Shown: positions 1 to 7,155 of the stretch, piece after piece | How positions within the stretch are numbered: the stretch's first letter is position 1 | How the letters are laid out: every line of letters begins with the position of its first letter | Source: DATLSM01 sp049585815 | Lineage (GTDB): Bacteria; Actinomycetota; Thermoleophilia; Solirubrobacterales; 70-9 | NCBI GenBank assembly: GCA_049585815.1 | Contig: JBAVAR010000165.1 | Coordinates: 1 to 26,974 of the forward strand | Length of the DNA stretch: 26,974 nt | Direction of reading: 5' to 3' | Notes under the pieces: model-generated | Database searches by the model: none | What the model was told of the DNA's origin: nothing | What the model saw: the letters and a program-made list of their open reading frames with translations, nothing else | Position numbers and translations under genes: made by a program

Positions 1-342
1 CGCTCGGGCTCAGCACACACCCCCTCGCTGCCCTCCGGTGCGGTCAAGCTCGGTCCCGCAAGCCGGCTCTCAGACGGCCAAGCGCTCACCTACAGCGACC
101 CGAGCGATGGCTCGCCGGACATCCTCATCCGCGAGACTGACGGCAGCCTGAAGGCGTTCAGCGCAGTTTGCACCCACGCCGGCTGCACGGTCGGCTACGA
201 AGGGGGCACCATCATCTGCCCCTGCCACGGCGGCGAGTACAACGCCGAGACCGGAGAAGTGATCGCCGGTCCCCCGCCCAGTGCTCTGGCGCCGAAGAAG
301 GTGCTGGAAGTGGGCGGGCAGGTCTACGCCCTGCCGAGTTAG
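1..342 (+). CDS. Rieske [2Fe-2S] domain protein, 3' end only
   Basis: The reading frame is open from the first base of the window and gives 113 residues before TAG. The two cluster-binding boxes are intact: C-T-H-A-G-C (residues 57-62 of the visible part) and C-P-C-H-G-G-E-Y (73-80), followed by a Gly-Pro-Pro turn (90-92) that is typical of the fold. This is a one-electron carrier domain. The small size and the Cys pair that can form the extra disulfide (C62/C75) suit a soluble or exported Rieske protein like those linked to cytochrome bc complexes or arsenite-oxidase-type enzymes. An N-terminal signal or membrane anchor would lie upstream of the window, so location and partner cannot be judged. 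Its stop codon overlaps that of the convergent sensor kinase by 4 bp. Confidence 0.9.
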   Translation, partial: RSGSAHTPSLPSGAVKLGPASRLSDGQALTYSDPSDGSPDILIRETDGSLKAFSAVCTHAGCTVGYEGGTIICPCHGGEYNAETGEVIAGPPPSALAPKKVLEVGGQVYALPS

Positions 343-1481
343 GCGTCCGCGAGCTCGAACCCGTTCAGCTCGAAAGCGACCCCCGCGCCGCCCAGCGGCG
401 AGTCCTCCACCCAGATCCGTCCTCCGTGGAGCTCGACGATCGAGCGGGCGATCGCCAACCCAAGTCCGCTGCCGCCGCTGCCGCGGTCCCGTCCCCGCTC
501 TCTGCGGTGAAAGCGGTCGAAGACGCGCTCGCGTTCTGCGGGGGCGATCCCGGGCCCATTGTCATCGACGCGGATCCTCAGCCGCGAGCCGCGCGCCTCG
601 GCAGAGAGCAGCACCCGGCCCCCGGGTCCGGCATGGCGGCGGGCGTTGGCGAGGAGGTTGCGGATCACCTGCGTCAGTCGGTCGGGGTCCGCCCGCAGGG
701 TCCCTGCGGGCATGCTGCCGACCTCCACCTCGCCGAGCGATTCGTCTTCGGCGAGGCGCAGTAGGAATAGCGAGAGGGGGATGCCGCGGCGCTCAAGCGG
801 CGCCGCCTCGTCAAGGCGGGTCAGGGTGAGCAGGTCCTCGACGAGGCGCTCGATCCGCGCCATCTCGGTCAGCACGATGCCCTCGACTCGCCTCACCTCC
901 TCGGCCGCCGGTCGCTCGCTGCGGGCCAGCACCTCAAGCTGCCCGCGGATCGCGGTGAGCGGCGTGCGCAGCTCGTGGGAGGCGTCGGAGACGAACTGGC
1001 GCTGGCGCGAGAAGGCGTCGTCAAGGCGGTCCAGCATGTGGTCGAAGGCCTCGGCGAGGGTCCGCACCTCAACCGCCGCTCCGGCCTCGCCGCCGATGCG
1101 GGGCGTCAGCTCGCCGGCGTCGACCGCCGTTGCCGTGGCGGCCATGCGTCGCAACGGTGCCGCCGTGCGGGCGGCGAGCAGGTAGCCCGCAAGCAGCGCC
1201 GCTCCGAGGGTAACCGCGGCGGTGATCAGGAAGGTCCGCTCGACCTCGGCCTGTGCGTCCTCGACCGGCGAGAGCGTCGAGGTCTCGCCCCGGTCGCTGT
1301 CGCTCGAGGTCCCGGGAAGGCCGGCGGCCTCACGCTGCTCCTCGTGCTTGATCACCGTCGACTCGTCGTTCATCTCATGGCGGACGGATGCGTAGAGCGC
1401 GCCGAAGGCCGTGAGCACAATCGCGGCGATCGAGAGTGCGAGCCTGCCGCGTAGGCCGAGGCGCCGCCAGGCGGCCCTCAT
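339..1481 (-). CDS. HAMP-domain sensor histidine kinase
   Basis: This 380-residue membrane kinase autophosphorylates on His and passes the phosphate to the response regulator encoded just upstream. Visible parts in order: TM helix 1 (about 14-34), an extracytoplasmic loop of about 50 residues rich in Asp, Glu and Ser, TM helix 2 (about 85-104), HAMP linker (105-157), HisKA box S-H-E-L-R-T-P with H169, N-box N-L-L-A-N-A (275-280), G1 box D-N-G-P-G-I (307-312) and G2 box G-S-G-L-G-L (337-342). All catalytic boxes are intact. The ATG overlaps the TGA of the regulator as ATGA, so the two are translationally coupled. The ligand is unknown; the loop is too small for a standard sensor domain. Confidence 0.95.
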   Translation of the reverse strand: MRAAWRRLGLRGRLALSIAAIVLTAFGALYASVRHEMNDESTVIKHEEQREAAGLPGTSSDSDRGETSTLSPVEDAQAEVERTFLITAAVTLGAALLAGYLLAARTAAPLRRMAATATAVDAGELTPRIGGEAGAAVEVRTLAEAFDHMLDRLDDAFSRQRQFVSDASHELRTPLTAIRGQLEVLARSERPAAEEVRRVEGIVLTEMARIERLVEDLLTLTRLDEAAPLERRGIPLSLFLLRLAEDESLGEVEVGSMPAGTLRADPDRLTQVIRNLLANARRHAGPGGRVLLSAEARGSRLRIRVDDNGPGIAPAERERVFDRFHRRERGRDRGSGGSGLGLAIARSIVELHGGRIWVEDSPLGGAGVAFELNGFELADA

Positions 1482-2155
1482 CCCCGATCGGCCAGCCGGT
1501 AGCCGACCGAGCGCACGGTCTCGATTGGCGCTGGCGAGTCGGGCAGGGCGAGGCGCCGACGGAGGTAACCGATATAGACCTGGACGACGTTGGTGCCCGG
1601 ATCGTGGTCATATCCCCAGACGGCGGAGAGAATCTCGCGGTGCGTACAGACCTGACCGGGGTGGCGCATCAGGTAGGCGAGGAGCGCGGACTCGCGCTCG
1701 GGAAGGCGAACCGAGAGCCCCTCGCGCTCGGCCCGTCGTGCCAGCAGGTCGAGCCGCACTCCCGCCGCCTCAAGGGTCGTCGCCCCTGTCCCCGCGTCTG
1801 AGTGACGTAGGTGGGCCCTGATCCGCGCCGCCAGCTCCTCAAAGGAGAAGGGCTTGGTCATGTAATCGGTCGCACCGTGGTCCAGGCCCTGCACCCGGTC
1901 CTCGATCTCTCCCCTGGCGGTGAGCACGATCACCGGCAGGGTCGGCTTGGCGCGGCGGATCGATGCCAGGACCTCCATCCCGTCGCGCTCGGGGAGCATC
2001 CGGTCGAGGACCACCAGGTCGACGGCCTGGGCGATGGCAAGCCGCTCCCCCTCGACACCATCGCGAGCGGTGAGGACGGCGTAGCCCTCGGCCCCGAGAC
2101 CGCGCTCGAGGAAGTCGGCGATCGCCGCTTCGTCCTCGACGACCAGGATCTCCAC
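1478..2155 (-). CDS. OmpR/PhoB-family response regulator
   Basis: Two-component DNA-binding regulator, partner of the kinase that follows it with a 4-bp ATGA overlap. With the GTG start chosen here it is 225 residues. The receiver domain (1-115) has the acidic pocket E7/D8, phospho-acceptor D51 in L-D-R-M-L-P, the Thr of V-L-T-A-R and the Lys of T-K-P-F. A winged-helix domain follows (about 130-222) with the usual V-W-G-Y and R-S-V-G-Y-R-L elements. A longer frame exists from a TTG at 2197. I prefer the GTG at 2155 because the protein then begins directly with beta-1 and because a TAGCAT -10 box lies exactly 7 nt upstream, which fits leaderless transcription. Confidence 0.93.
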   Translation of the reverse strand: MEILVVEDEAAIADFLERGLGAEGYAVLTARDGVEGERLAIAQAVDLVVLDRMLPERDGMEVLASIRRAKPTLPVIVLTARGEIEDRVQGLDHGATDYMTKPFSFEELAARIRAHLRHSDAGTGATTLEAAGVRLDLLARRAEREGLSVRLPERESALLAYLMRHPGQVCTHREILSAVWGYDHDPGTNVVQVYIGYLRRRLALPDSPAPIETVRSVGYRLADRG

Positions 2156-2162
2156 CCCGCCG

Positions 2163-2168
2163 ATGCTA
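2163..2168 (-). promoter_or_regulatory. -10 box of response regulator (leaderless)
   Basis: TAGCAT on the minus strand is followed by 7 nt and then GTG. This TANNNT-N7-start layout recurs at several genes in the window. No convincing -35 is visible. Confidence 0.55.
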
Positions 2169-2184
2169 GCCGCCCTCCGGCCTT

Positions 2185-2212
2185 GGGCTGAGCGCAACTA
2201 CTGGCTCAGCCC
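2185..2212 (-). terminator. Hairpin at end of PadR gene
   Basis: A perfect 9-bp inverted repeat, GGGCTGAGC and GCTCAGCCC, is separated by 10 nt. The right arm contains the PadR stop codon (TGA at 2206-2208 on the minus strand). There is no T-tract after it, as is usual for actinobacterial hairpins. It separates the PadR gene from the response regulator, which lies downstream on the same strand with its own promoter. Confidence 0.55.
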
Positions 2213-2748
2213 TCCTCGGCGAGGATCGCGTAGATCTTGCGACGGGTCTCATCGAGCAGCTCGCGGACCCGTTTCTGCTGGCTGAGGTCAGCTGCGGTGA
2301 ATGCCTGTCGGATCGCGTGGTGGAGCTTTTTCATCGAGACGGCGAGCTGGATTTGCTCCGGCTCGGCCTCGGCGCGAACGGCGTCCCACGGGGTCCTCTC
2401 GCCAGCCTTCTCCGCCTGCTCGGCGCTACCCGAATCGGTGAGCGTGAAGCGGCGCTTGCCCTCGATCTCCTGACCGGCGATCAGGCCCTCATCCTCGAGC
2501 AGCTGGAGGGTTGGGTAGATCGATCCCGCGCTCGGGGTCCATGCACCCTCGGTGCGCTCCTCGATCTCCTTGATCATCTCGTAGCCGTGCATCGGCCGCT
2601 CGGCGAGCAGCGCCAGGACGGCCGCCCGGACATCGCCGCGCCGGGCCCGGGAACCGCCCCGACCTCGGCCGTAGTGGAGCGCCCGGCTGCGGGCGAACTC
2701 CTCGCGACGCTGGACGCCGGCCTCTCTTTGGTTGCATCTGTGGTGCAT
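2206..2748 (-). CDS. PadR-family transcriptional regulator
   Basis: A 180-residue winged-helix repressor. A basic, Gly/Arg-rich N-terminal tail (to about residue 38) precedes the PadR DNA-binding domain, which carries the family hallmark M-H-G-Y-E-M-I (about 53-59) and S-I-Y-P-T-L-Q-L-L-E-D-E-G-L-I. A shorter alpha-helical C-terminal part probably dimerises. The ATG at 2748 is chosen over upstream frames because an AAGGA Shine-Dalgarno sits 5-6 nt before it. It is transcribed away from the DksA-like gene, across a shared 115-bp region that contains a cgatatatcg palindrome. PadR proteins often repress their own gene, so autoregulation is likely. The inducer is unknown. Confidence 0.9.
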   Translation of the reverse strand: MHHRCNQREAGVQRREEFARSRALHYGRGRGGSRARRGDVRAAVLALLAERPMHGYEMIKEIEERTEGAWTPSAGSIYPTLQLLEDEGLIAGQEIEGKRRFTLTDSGSAEQAEKAGERTPWDAVRAEAEPEQIQLAVSMKKLHHAIRQAFTAADLSQQKRVRELLDETRRKIYAILAEEG

Positions 2749-2772
2749 CGGTGTCCTTTCGTTTGAACTAAC

Positions 2773-2794
2773 GCGATATATCGTAACGTATCGC
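2773..2794. promoter_or_regulatory. Candidate PadR operator in divergent promoter region
   Basis: An AT-rich island in very GC-rich surroundings holds a perfect palindrome, CGATATATCG (2774-2783), inside a wider inverted repeat GCGATA-N10-TATCGC. It lies between the start codons of PadR (2748) and the DksA-like gene (2864). The TAACGT hexamer at 2784-2789 could be the -10 of the DksA-like gene, and TACGTT on the other strand that of PadR. A regulator bound here would block both. Confidence 0.5.
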
Positions 2795-2863
2795 ATCTCC
2801 AAGGAGGAACTCGCCTACAGTCTCTGCTCACGATTCCCAGAACGAGAGAGAGGAGCTGGCAAG

Positions 2864-3244
2864 ATGAACAACGGGGAGGTCCCGCTGGACCCAACCCAGG
2901 CTCGCGAGCGGTTGCAGGGCGAGCGCGAGCGGATCGAGCACTCGCTCGCCGAGCGTGAGCAGCTCCTCGAGGGCGAGCTCGAGGAGATCGACGCCGACGC
3001 CGATCTCCTCGACGGGGGCGAGCTGATCGAGGAGGAGGAGGTCGACGACGCGATCCTGGAGCAACTGCAGACCGAGCTGGCGGCGGTGGAGCGTGCCGAA
3101 AAGCGGCTCGCCGAGGGTACCTACGGCCTCTCGGTCCAAAGCGGGGAGCCGATTTCCCCCGAGCGGCTTGAGACGATTCCCTGGGCTGAGCGTACGGCTC
3201 AGGAGGAGGAGGACTACGAGCGCACAAACCGCCGGGCGCCGTAG
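2864..3244 (+). CDS. DksA/TraR-family protein lacking the zinc cysteines
   Basis: A 126-residue acidic protein. Residues 8-85 are a long charged alpha-hairpin, rich in Glu, Arg and Leu, like the coiled coil that DksA/TraR proteins insert into the RNA polymerase secondary channel. The C-terminal part keeps the family frame (E-G-T-Y-G at about 83-87, S-G-E-P-I at about 92-96, E-R-L-E), but every position where the C4 zinc finger should have Cys is something else: G-L-S-V-Q-S in place of the first pair and A-E-R-T-A-Q in place of the second. The protein has no Cys at all. The ATG is preceded by AGGAG with 8 nt spacing. Role in stringent-type control of transcription is inferred from family membership only. 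Confidence 0.85.
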   Translation: MNNGEVPLDPTQARERLQGERERIEHSLAEREQLLEGELEEIDADADLLDGGELIEEEEVDDAILEQLQTELAAVERAEKRLAEGTYGLSVQSGEPISPERLETIPWAERTAQEEEDYERTNRRAP

Positions 3245-3249
3245 GCGCC
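3235..3249. terminator. Small hairpin between convergent genes
   Basis: GGCGCC-GTA-GGCGCC spans the stop codon of the DksA-like gene and precedes the stop of the convergent deacetylase gene at 3258. The stem is only 6 bp with a 3-nt loop and there is no T-tract, so it is a weak candidate. Confidence 0.25.
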
Positions 3250-3257
3250 GTCCTTCA

Positions 3258-4310
3258 CTAAAGCTGCCAGTAGTGGCCGATGTGGGCGGCGGCCCTCGAT
3301 GTGAGGAGGGCCTCGGGGGCGGCCTGCCTCACCTCGCCCTCACCGGCGAGGGCGGCCAGGGTTGCCGCCACGCTCGCGCTCAGCGCGACCGGTTCATAGC
3401 CACCCTCCAACACCGCCCCCACGGGGACCCCCAGACCGGCGGCCAGGTCGCGCAGGTGGCGGGCCATCTCGGCAAAGGAGGCGGTCTTCAGCCGGCACTC
3501 GGCGAGGGGGTCATCGACGTGTGCGTCGAAGCCGGCGGAGACCAGGACCAGGTCGGGCCCGAACTCAGCCGCGGCAGGTAGCACGATGTGCTCGAGCAAG
3601 GAGAGCCAAAGCTCCTCTTCGGAACCGGCCGGCACCGGGAGGTTGATCGTGTAGCCCTCCCCGGGGCCTGAGCCGGAGTCCCCGATCGGGCCGGTTCCGG
3701 GATAGATCCCCACCTGGTGGATGCTGGCGAAGAGGACATCGGAGCGGTGGCGGAACGCCTCGGCCGTTCCGTTTCCGTGGTGGACGTCCCAGTCAAAGAC
3801 AAAGACGCGCTGCGCCCCCAGCTCCCGGATCGCCAGCTCCGCCGCGAGGGCGACGTTGTCGAAGAGGCAAAAGCCCATCCCCCGAGCGGGTTCGGCATGG
3901 TGGCCGGAGGGCCGCACCGCGCAGAAGCCGACCCGGCCCTCGCCGGCGAGCAGCGCGCGAGCCATCTCACAGGCACCCCCCGCGGCGTGAAGGGCGGCGA
4001 GGAAGGAGGCTTCCCCGACAAAGGTGTCGGCGTCGATCGCACCCCCGCCCGAAAGGCAGAGGTCGCGGATCCTCGCCACATGACGGTGGGTGTGGATAAG
4101 TTCGAGCGCAGCGTCATCAGCAGGCGGCGCCTGGCGGCGCTCCCACCCGAGCCAGTCACGTGCGGCCAGCTCCCGCTCGATCGCAAGCAGCCGCTCGGGC
4201 GTGTCGGGGTGGGAGGGCATGTGCGCCCGCGGGTCGTGCTCAAGGCAGGCGCGGTGGCTGAAGAAGAGCGCGGGCCCGCTGGTCGACGGCGGCATCGGAT
4301 CGCTCGGCAT
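3258..4310 (-). CDS. Histone deacetylase-like amidohydrolase (class II/AcuC type)
   Basis: A 350-residue zinc-dependent deacylase of the arginase/deacetylase fold. All the active-site pieces are present: the His pair in P-S-G-H-H-A (H137/H138), zinc ligands D175 and H177 in D-W-D-V-H-H-G-N-G-T, D262 in S-A-G-F-D-A-H, and the catalytic Tyr in E-G-G-Y (about 305). Bacterial relatives remove acetyl groups from lysine side chains or small polyamines. Longer frames start at ATG 4343 or TTG 4349. I choose ATG 4310 because TACAGT lies 6 nt upstream, matching the leaderless promoters seen elsewhere. The divergent neighbour is an acyltransferase-fused acyl-CoA synthetase, which supports a role in reversible protein acylation. 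Confidence 0.92.
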   Translation of the reverse strand: MPSDPMPPSTSGPALFFSHRACLEHDPRAHMPSHPDTPERLLAIERELAARDWLGWERRQAPPADDAALELIHTHRHVARIRDLCLSGGGAIDADTFVGEASFLAALHAAGGACEMARALLAGEGRVGFCAVRPSGHHAEPARGMGFCLFDNVALAAELAIRELGAQRVFVFDWDVHHGNGTAEAFRHRSDVLFASIHQVGIYPGTGPIGDSGSGPGEGYTINLPVPAGSEEELWLSLLEHIVLPAAAEFGPDLVLVSAGFDAHVDDPLAECRLKTASFAEMARHLRDLAAGLGVPVGAVLEGGYEPVALSASVAATLAALAGEGEVRQAAPEALLTSRAAAHIGHYWQL

Positions 4311-4316
4311 TCCCTG

Positions 4317-4322
4317 ACTGTA
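4317..4322 (-). promoter_or_regulatory. -10 box of deacetylase gene (leaderless)
   Basis: TACAGT on the minus strand, then 6 nt, then the ATG at 4310. It overlaps the CTGACT (4314-4319) that could serve as -35 for the divergent synthetase gene. Confidence 0.4.
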
Positions 4323-4337
4323 CGCGCGGGGGCGGGT

Positions 4338-4343
4338 TACCAT
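4338..4343 (+). promoter_or_regulatory. -10 box of acyl-CoA synthetase gene (leaderless)
   Basis: TACCAT is followed by exactly 7 nt and the GTG start at 4351. A CTGACT hexamer 18 nt upstream (4314-4319) is a fair -35. There is no Shine-Dalgarno before the GTG. Confidence 0.5.
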
Positions 4344-4350
4344 CGGCAAG

Positions 4351-7050
4351 GTGGGAGCCGCCTACCCAGCCCACCTGGAGGTTGACGTCGTCCTGCGCGA
4401 CGGCTCCACCGCTCACCTGCGCCCCGTACGGGTCGGCGATGAGGGCGCTCTCTTGGAGCTCTTTGAGTCACTCGCCCCGGAGTCGCGCACCTTCCGCTTC
4501 TTCTCGGCGGCCACCGACCTGGGGCTGACCGCGCGCCAGATGGTCGAGGTCGATTACGTCGGTCGTTATGGCCTGGTGGCGAGCCGGGGCGGTGAGGGGC
4601 GGCTGGCCGGGCACGCGACCTACGTCGAAACTACGGCCGGCAGGGCCGAGGTTGCCTTCGCGGTTGCCGACCCGATGCAGGGTCTGGGGCTGGCGACGCT
4701 CTTGCTCGCACACCTCGCCGAGGTCGCTCACGCCAACGGGATCGCGGTCTTCTACGCCGAGGTGCTGCCGCAGAACCACCGCATGATCGATGTCTTCCGG
4801 GAGAGCGGCTTCCTCCTCGAGACCTCCTCCGAGCCGGGCTCGGTCCGGGTTGAGTTCCCGACCTCCCTCTCGCCCGCGGCGGTGCGGCGTTTCCAGGAGC
4901 GCGACCGCATCGCCGCCGCCGCCGCGGTCCGGCACTTCCTTGAGCCGCGGACAGTCGCCGTGGTCGGCGCCTCGCGCCGACGCGGCACGGTCGGCGGTGA
5001 GATCTTCCACAACCTGCTGGCCTCGGGGTTTGACGGTGTCGTCCACCCGGTCAACCCCGCCACCGACGTCGTCCAGTCCGTGCGCGCCTACCGTTGCCTC
5101 GCCGAGGTGCCAGGCGAGGTGGAGCTGGCGGTGATCGCCGTTCCTGCCGAAGCGGTGCTCGCCGTCGCGCGCGAATGCGGGGCAAAGGAGGTTCGCGCGG
5201 TGGCGGTGATCTCCGCCGGCTTCGCCGAGACCGGGCCGCGGGGGGGCGAACGCCAGCGCGAGCTGGTCGAGATCTGCCGCGGCGCCGGGATGAGGCTGGT
5301 CGGGCCCAACTGCCTGGGCGTTCTCAACACGGCCGAGGGTTCGCGCCTCAACGCCACCTTCGCACCCAGCGCCCCGCCGCCGGGAAACGTCGGCTTCGTC
5401 ACCCAGAGTGGGGCGCTGGGCCTGGCGCTGATCGACCTGGCCGCCGACCGCGGTCTCGGCGTCTCCTCGTTCGCTTCGATCGGCAACCGGGCCGATGTCA
5501 CCGCCAGCGATTTTCTCGAGTACTGGGAGGGCAACGATGCCACCCGCGTGGCGCTGCTCTATATCGAGTCATTCAGCGAACCGCGGCGCTTTTCCCGCCT
5601 CGCCCGGCGGATCGGCCGCGAGAAGCCGATCGTGGTTGTCAAAAGCGGTCGCTCGGTTTCCGGCGGGCGGGCGACAAGCTCCCACACCGGCGCCCTGCTC
5701 TCGGCCTCCGACGTGACCGTCGACGCGCTCTTCGCGCAGGCCGGGGTGATCCGCACCGAGACGCTCTCGGAGCTGCTCGACGTCGCTTCCCTACTCAGCA
5801 GTCAACCGCTGCCGCAAGGACCGCGGGTCGGGATCGTGACCAATGCCGGCGGGCCGGGGATCATGTGCGCGGATGCGTGCGAGGCTGCCGGCCTGGAGGT
5901 GCCGGAGCTGCCGCAGCCGGTTCGCGGGACCCTGCGCGGGTTTCTCGCAGCCGAGGCCTCGCTGGCAAATCCGGTCGACCTGATCGCAACCGCGAGCGCC
6001 GAGCAGTACCGGCGGGCGATCGCAACGCTGGCCGGATGGGAGGGAATCGATGCTCTGATCGTGATCTTCATTCGCCCCCTCTTGACCCAGGCGGAGGACG
6101 TCGCCGAGGCCGTTGGCGCCGCCCTGGCAGAGATGGAACGGCCGATTCCGGTCCAGACGGTGTTCATGTCCCCGCGCGACCATGGAGCGGCGTCGCGGCT
6201 CGGTGGGGCGCCGACCCATCTCTACCCCGAGGACGCGGCCCGGGCGCTCGGCAGGGTGATGCGGCATGTGCAATGGCGCGCCCGCCCCGCCCGGGAGCCC
6301 CAGCGGCTCGCCGCAGCCCGCGAGGACGAGGTGGCCGCGGTGCTCGCCGACGCCCTCGCGAGGGGACGTGAGTGGCTCGGCATGGCCGAATGCGCGCGGC
6401 TCCTCGATTGTTACGGGATCGCCATGCCCGGCTGGCTTGCCGCGCCCGATCCGGCGGCGGCGGGGGAGGCGGCGGAGCGGCTCGGGGGCCGGGTGGCGCT
6501 GAAGGCAGAGGGGCCGAAGATCCTCCACAAGACCGAGATCGGGGCGGTGCGGGTCGGACTCGAGGGAGGGGAGGAGGTCGCGCGGGCGGCGGCGGAGATG
6601 GCAGAGGCGCTCGCCGCGGCCGAATTCGGGCCAGACGCGTTCATCGTGCAGAGCATGTTCGAGGGCGGGGTGGAGCTCTTGGTCGGTGTCATCGCCGACC
6701 CACTGTTTGGTCCGGTCCTCGCCTGTGGAGCGGGGGGCACGCAGGCGGAGCTGCTCAAGGACGTTGCCGTTCGTGTCTGCCCGCTCGGGCCCGATGACGG
6801 TGCCGAGATGATCCGCTCGCTGGCGATATTCCCCCTGCTCACGGGCTTTCGGGGTGGACCGAAGGTGGACCTCGACTCGCTGGAGGGGTTGCTCCTCCGG
6901 CTCAGCGCGATGGTCGACTCCCACCATGAGGTTGCCGAGATGGATCTGAACCCGGTGATAGCCGGCCCCACGGGGGCCCTCGCGGTCGACGCCAGGATCC
7001 GAGTGAAGACCGCCGCCCCACCCCGGCCCTGGCCGCGCACATGGGTCTAG
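4351..7050 (+). CDS. GNAT-fused ADP-forming acyl-CoA synthetase / protein acetyltransferase (Pat-like)
   Basis: An 899-residue fusion. Residues about 10-165 are a GNAT acetyltransferase with the acetyl-CoA loop region around Q-G-L-G-L-A-T. Residues about 190-320 are a Rossmann CoA-binding domain (V-V-G-A-S-R-R-R-G). A succinyl-CoA-ligase-like part follows (about 330-640) with the phosphorylatable H445 in S-S-H-T-G-A-L, and then an ATP-grasp domain (about 670-890; L-K-A-E-G-P, H-K-T-E-I-G-A-V). The architecture with GNAT at the N terminus is known from actinobacterial protein acetyltransferases related to Salmonella Pat, which carries it at the C terminus. Because the catalytic His is kept, the synthetase part may be active, making acyl-CoA with ADP release. 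The divergent deacetylase gene suggests a writer/eraser pair. GTG start supported by the upstream -10 box. Confidence 0.9.
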   Translation: MGAAYPAHLEVDVVLRDGSTAHLRPVRVGDEGALLELFESLAPESRTFRFFSAATDLGLTARQMVEVDYVGRYGLVASRGGEGRLAGHATYVETTAGRAEVAFAVADPMQGLGLATLLLAHLAEVAHANGIAVFYAEVLPQNHRMIDVFRESGFLLETSSEPGSVRVEFPTSLSPAAVRRFQERDRIAAAAAVRHFLEPRTVAVVGASRRRGTVGGEIFHNLLASGFDGVVHPVNPATDVVQSVRAYRCLAEVPGEVELAVIAVPAEAVLAVARECGAKEVRAVAVISAGFAETGPRGGERQRELVEICRGAGMRLVGPNCLGVLNTAEGSRLNATFAPSAPPPGNVGFVTQSGALGLALIDLAADRGLGVSSFASIGNRADVTASDFLEYWEGNDATRVALLYIESFSEPRRFSRLARRIGREKPIVVVKSGRSVSGGRATSSHTGALLSASDVTVDALFAQAGVIRTETLSELLDVASLLSSQPLPQGPRVGIVTNAGGPGIMCADACEAAGLEVPELPQPVRGTLRGFLAAEASLANPVDLIATASAEQYRRAIATLAGWEGIDALIVIFIRPLLTQAEDVAEAVGAALAEMERPIPVQTVFMSPRDHGAASRLGGAPTHLYPEDAARALGRVMRHVQWRARPAREPQRLAAAREDEVAAVLADALARGREWLGMAECARLLDCYGIAMPGWLAAPDPAAAGEAAERLGGRVALKAEGPKILHKTEIGAVRVGLEGGEEVARAAAEMAEALAAAEFGPDAFIVQSMFEGGVELLVGVIADPLFGPVLACGAGGTQAELLKDVAVRVCPLGPDDGAEMIRSLAIFPLLTGFRGGPKVDLDSLEGLLLRLSAMVDSHHEVAEMDLNPVIAGPTGALAVDARIRVKTAAPPRPWPRTWV

Positions 7051-7142
7051 GTGAGCGCCGCGCAGGCGGGGTCGGCTCGCTTCGGGGGCCTACGAAGCGA
7101 AGATCAGTATTTCCACCGGATGGCGCCCCCCGCGGGTGGTCG

Positions 7143-7148
7143 TAGGGT
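7143..7148 (+). promoter_or_regulatory. -10 box of oxidoreductase gene (leaderless)
   Basis: TAGGGT, then 7 nt, then ATG 7156, with no Shine-Dalgarno between. This marks 7156 as the start rather than the longer open frame from GTG 7051. No clear -35 is seen. The 7051-7155 stretch before it is otherwise empty. Confidence 0.6.
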
Positions 7149-7155
7149 CGCTGGT

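Noticed and set aside
2801..2807. AAGGAGG, a perfect Shine-Dalgarno in the leader before the DksA-like gene
   Set aside because: No start codon follows at a usable distance; the real gene has its own AGGAG at 2851. It may be chance.
5094..6371. 425-codon plus-strand open frame inside the acyl-CoA synthetase gene
   Set aside because: Arg/Gly-rich composition without structure, in the shifted frame of a clearly coding gene.
7051..7155. GTG 7051 as start of the flavoprotein
   Set aside because: The extra 35 residues precede the first beta strand and look random; ATG 7156 has the TAGGGT-N7 promoter.
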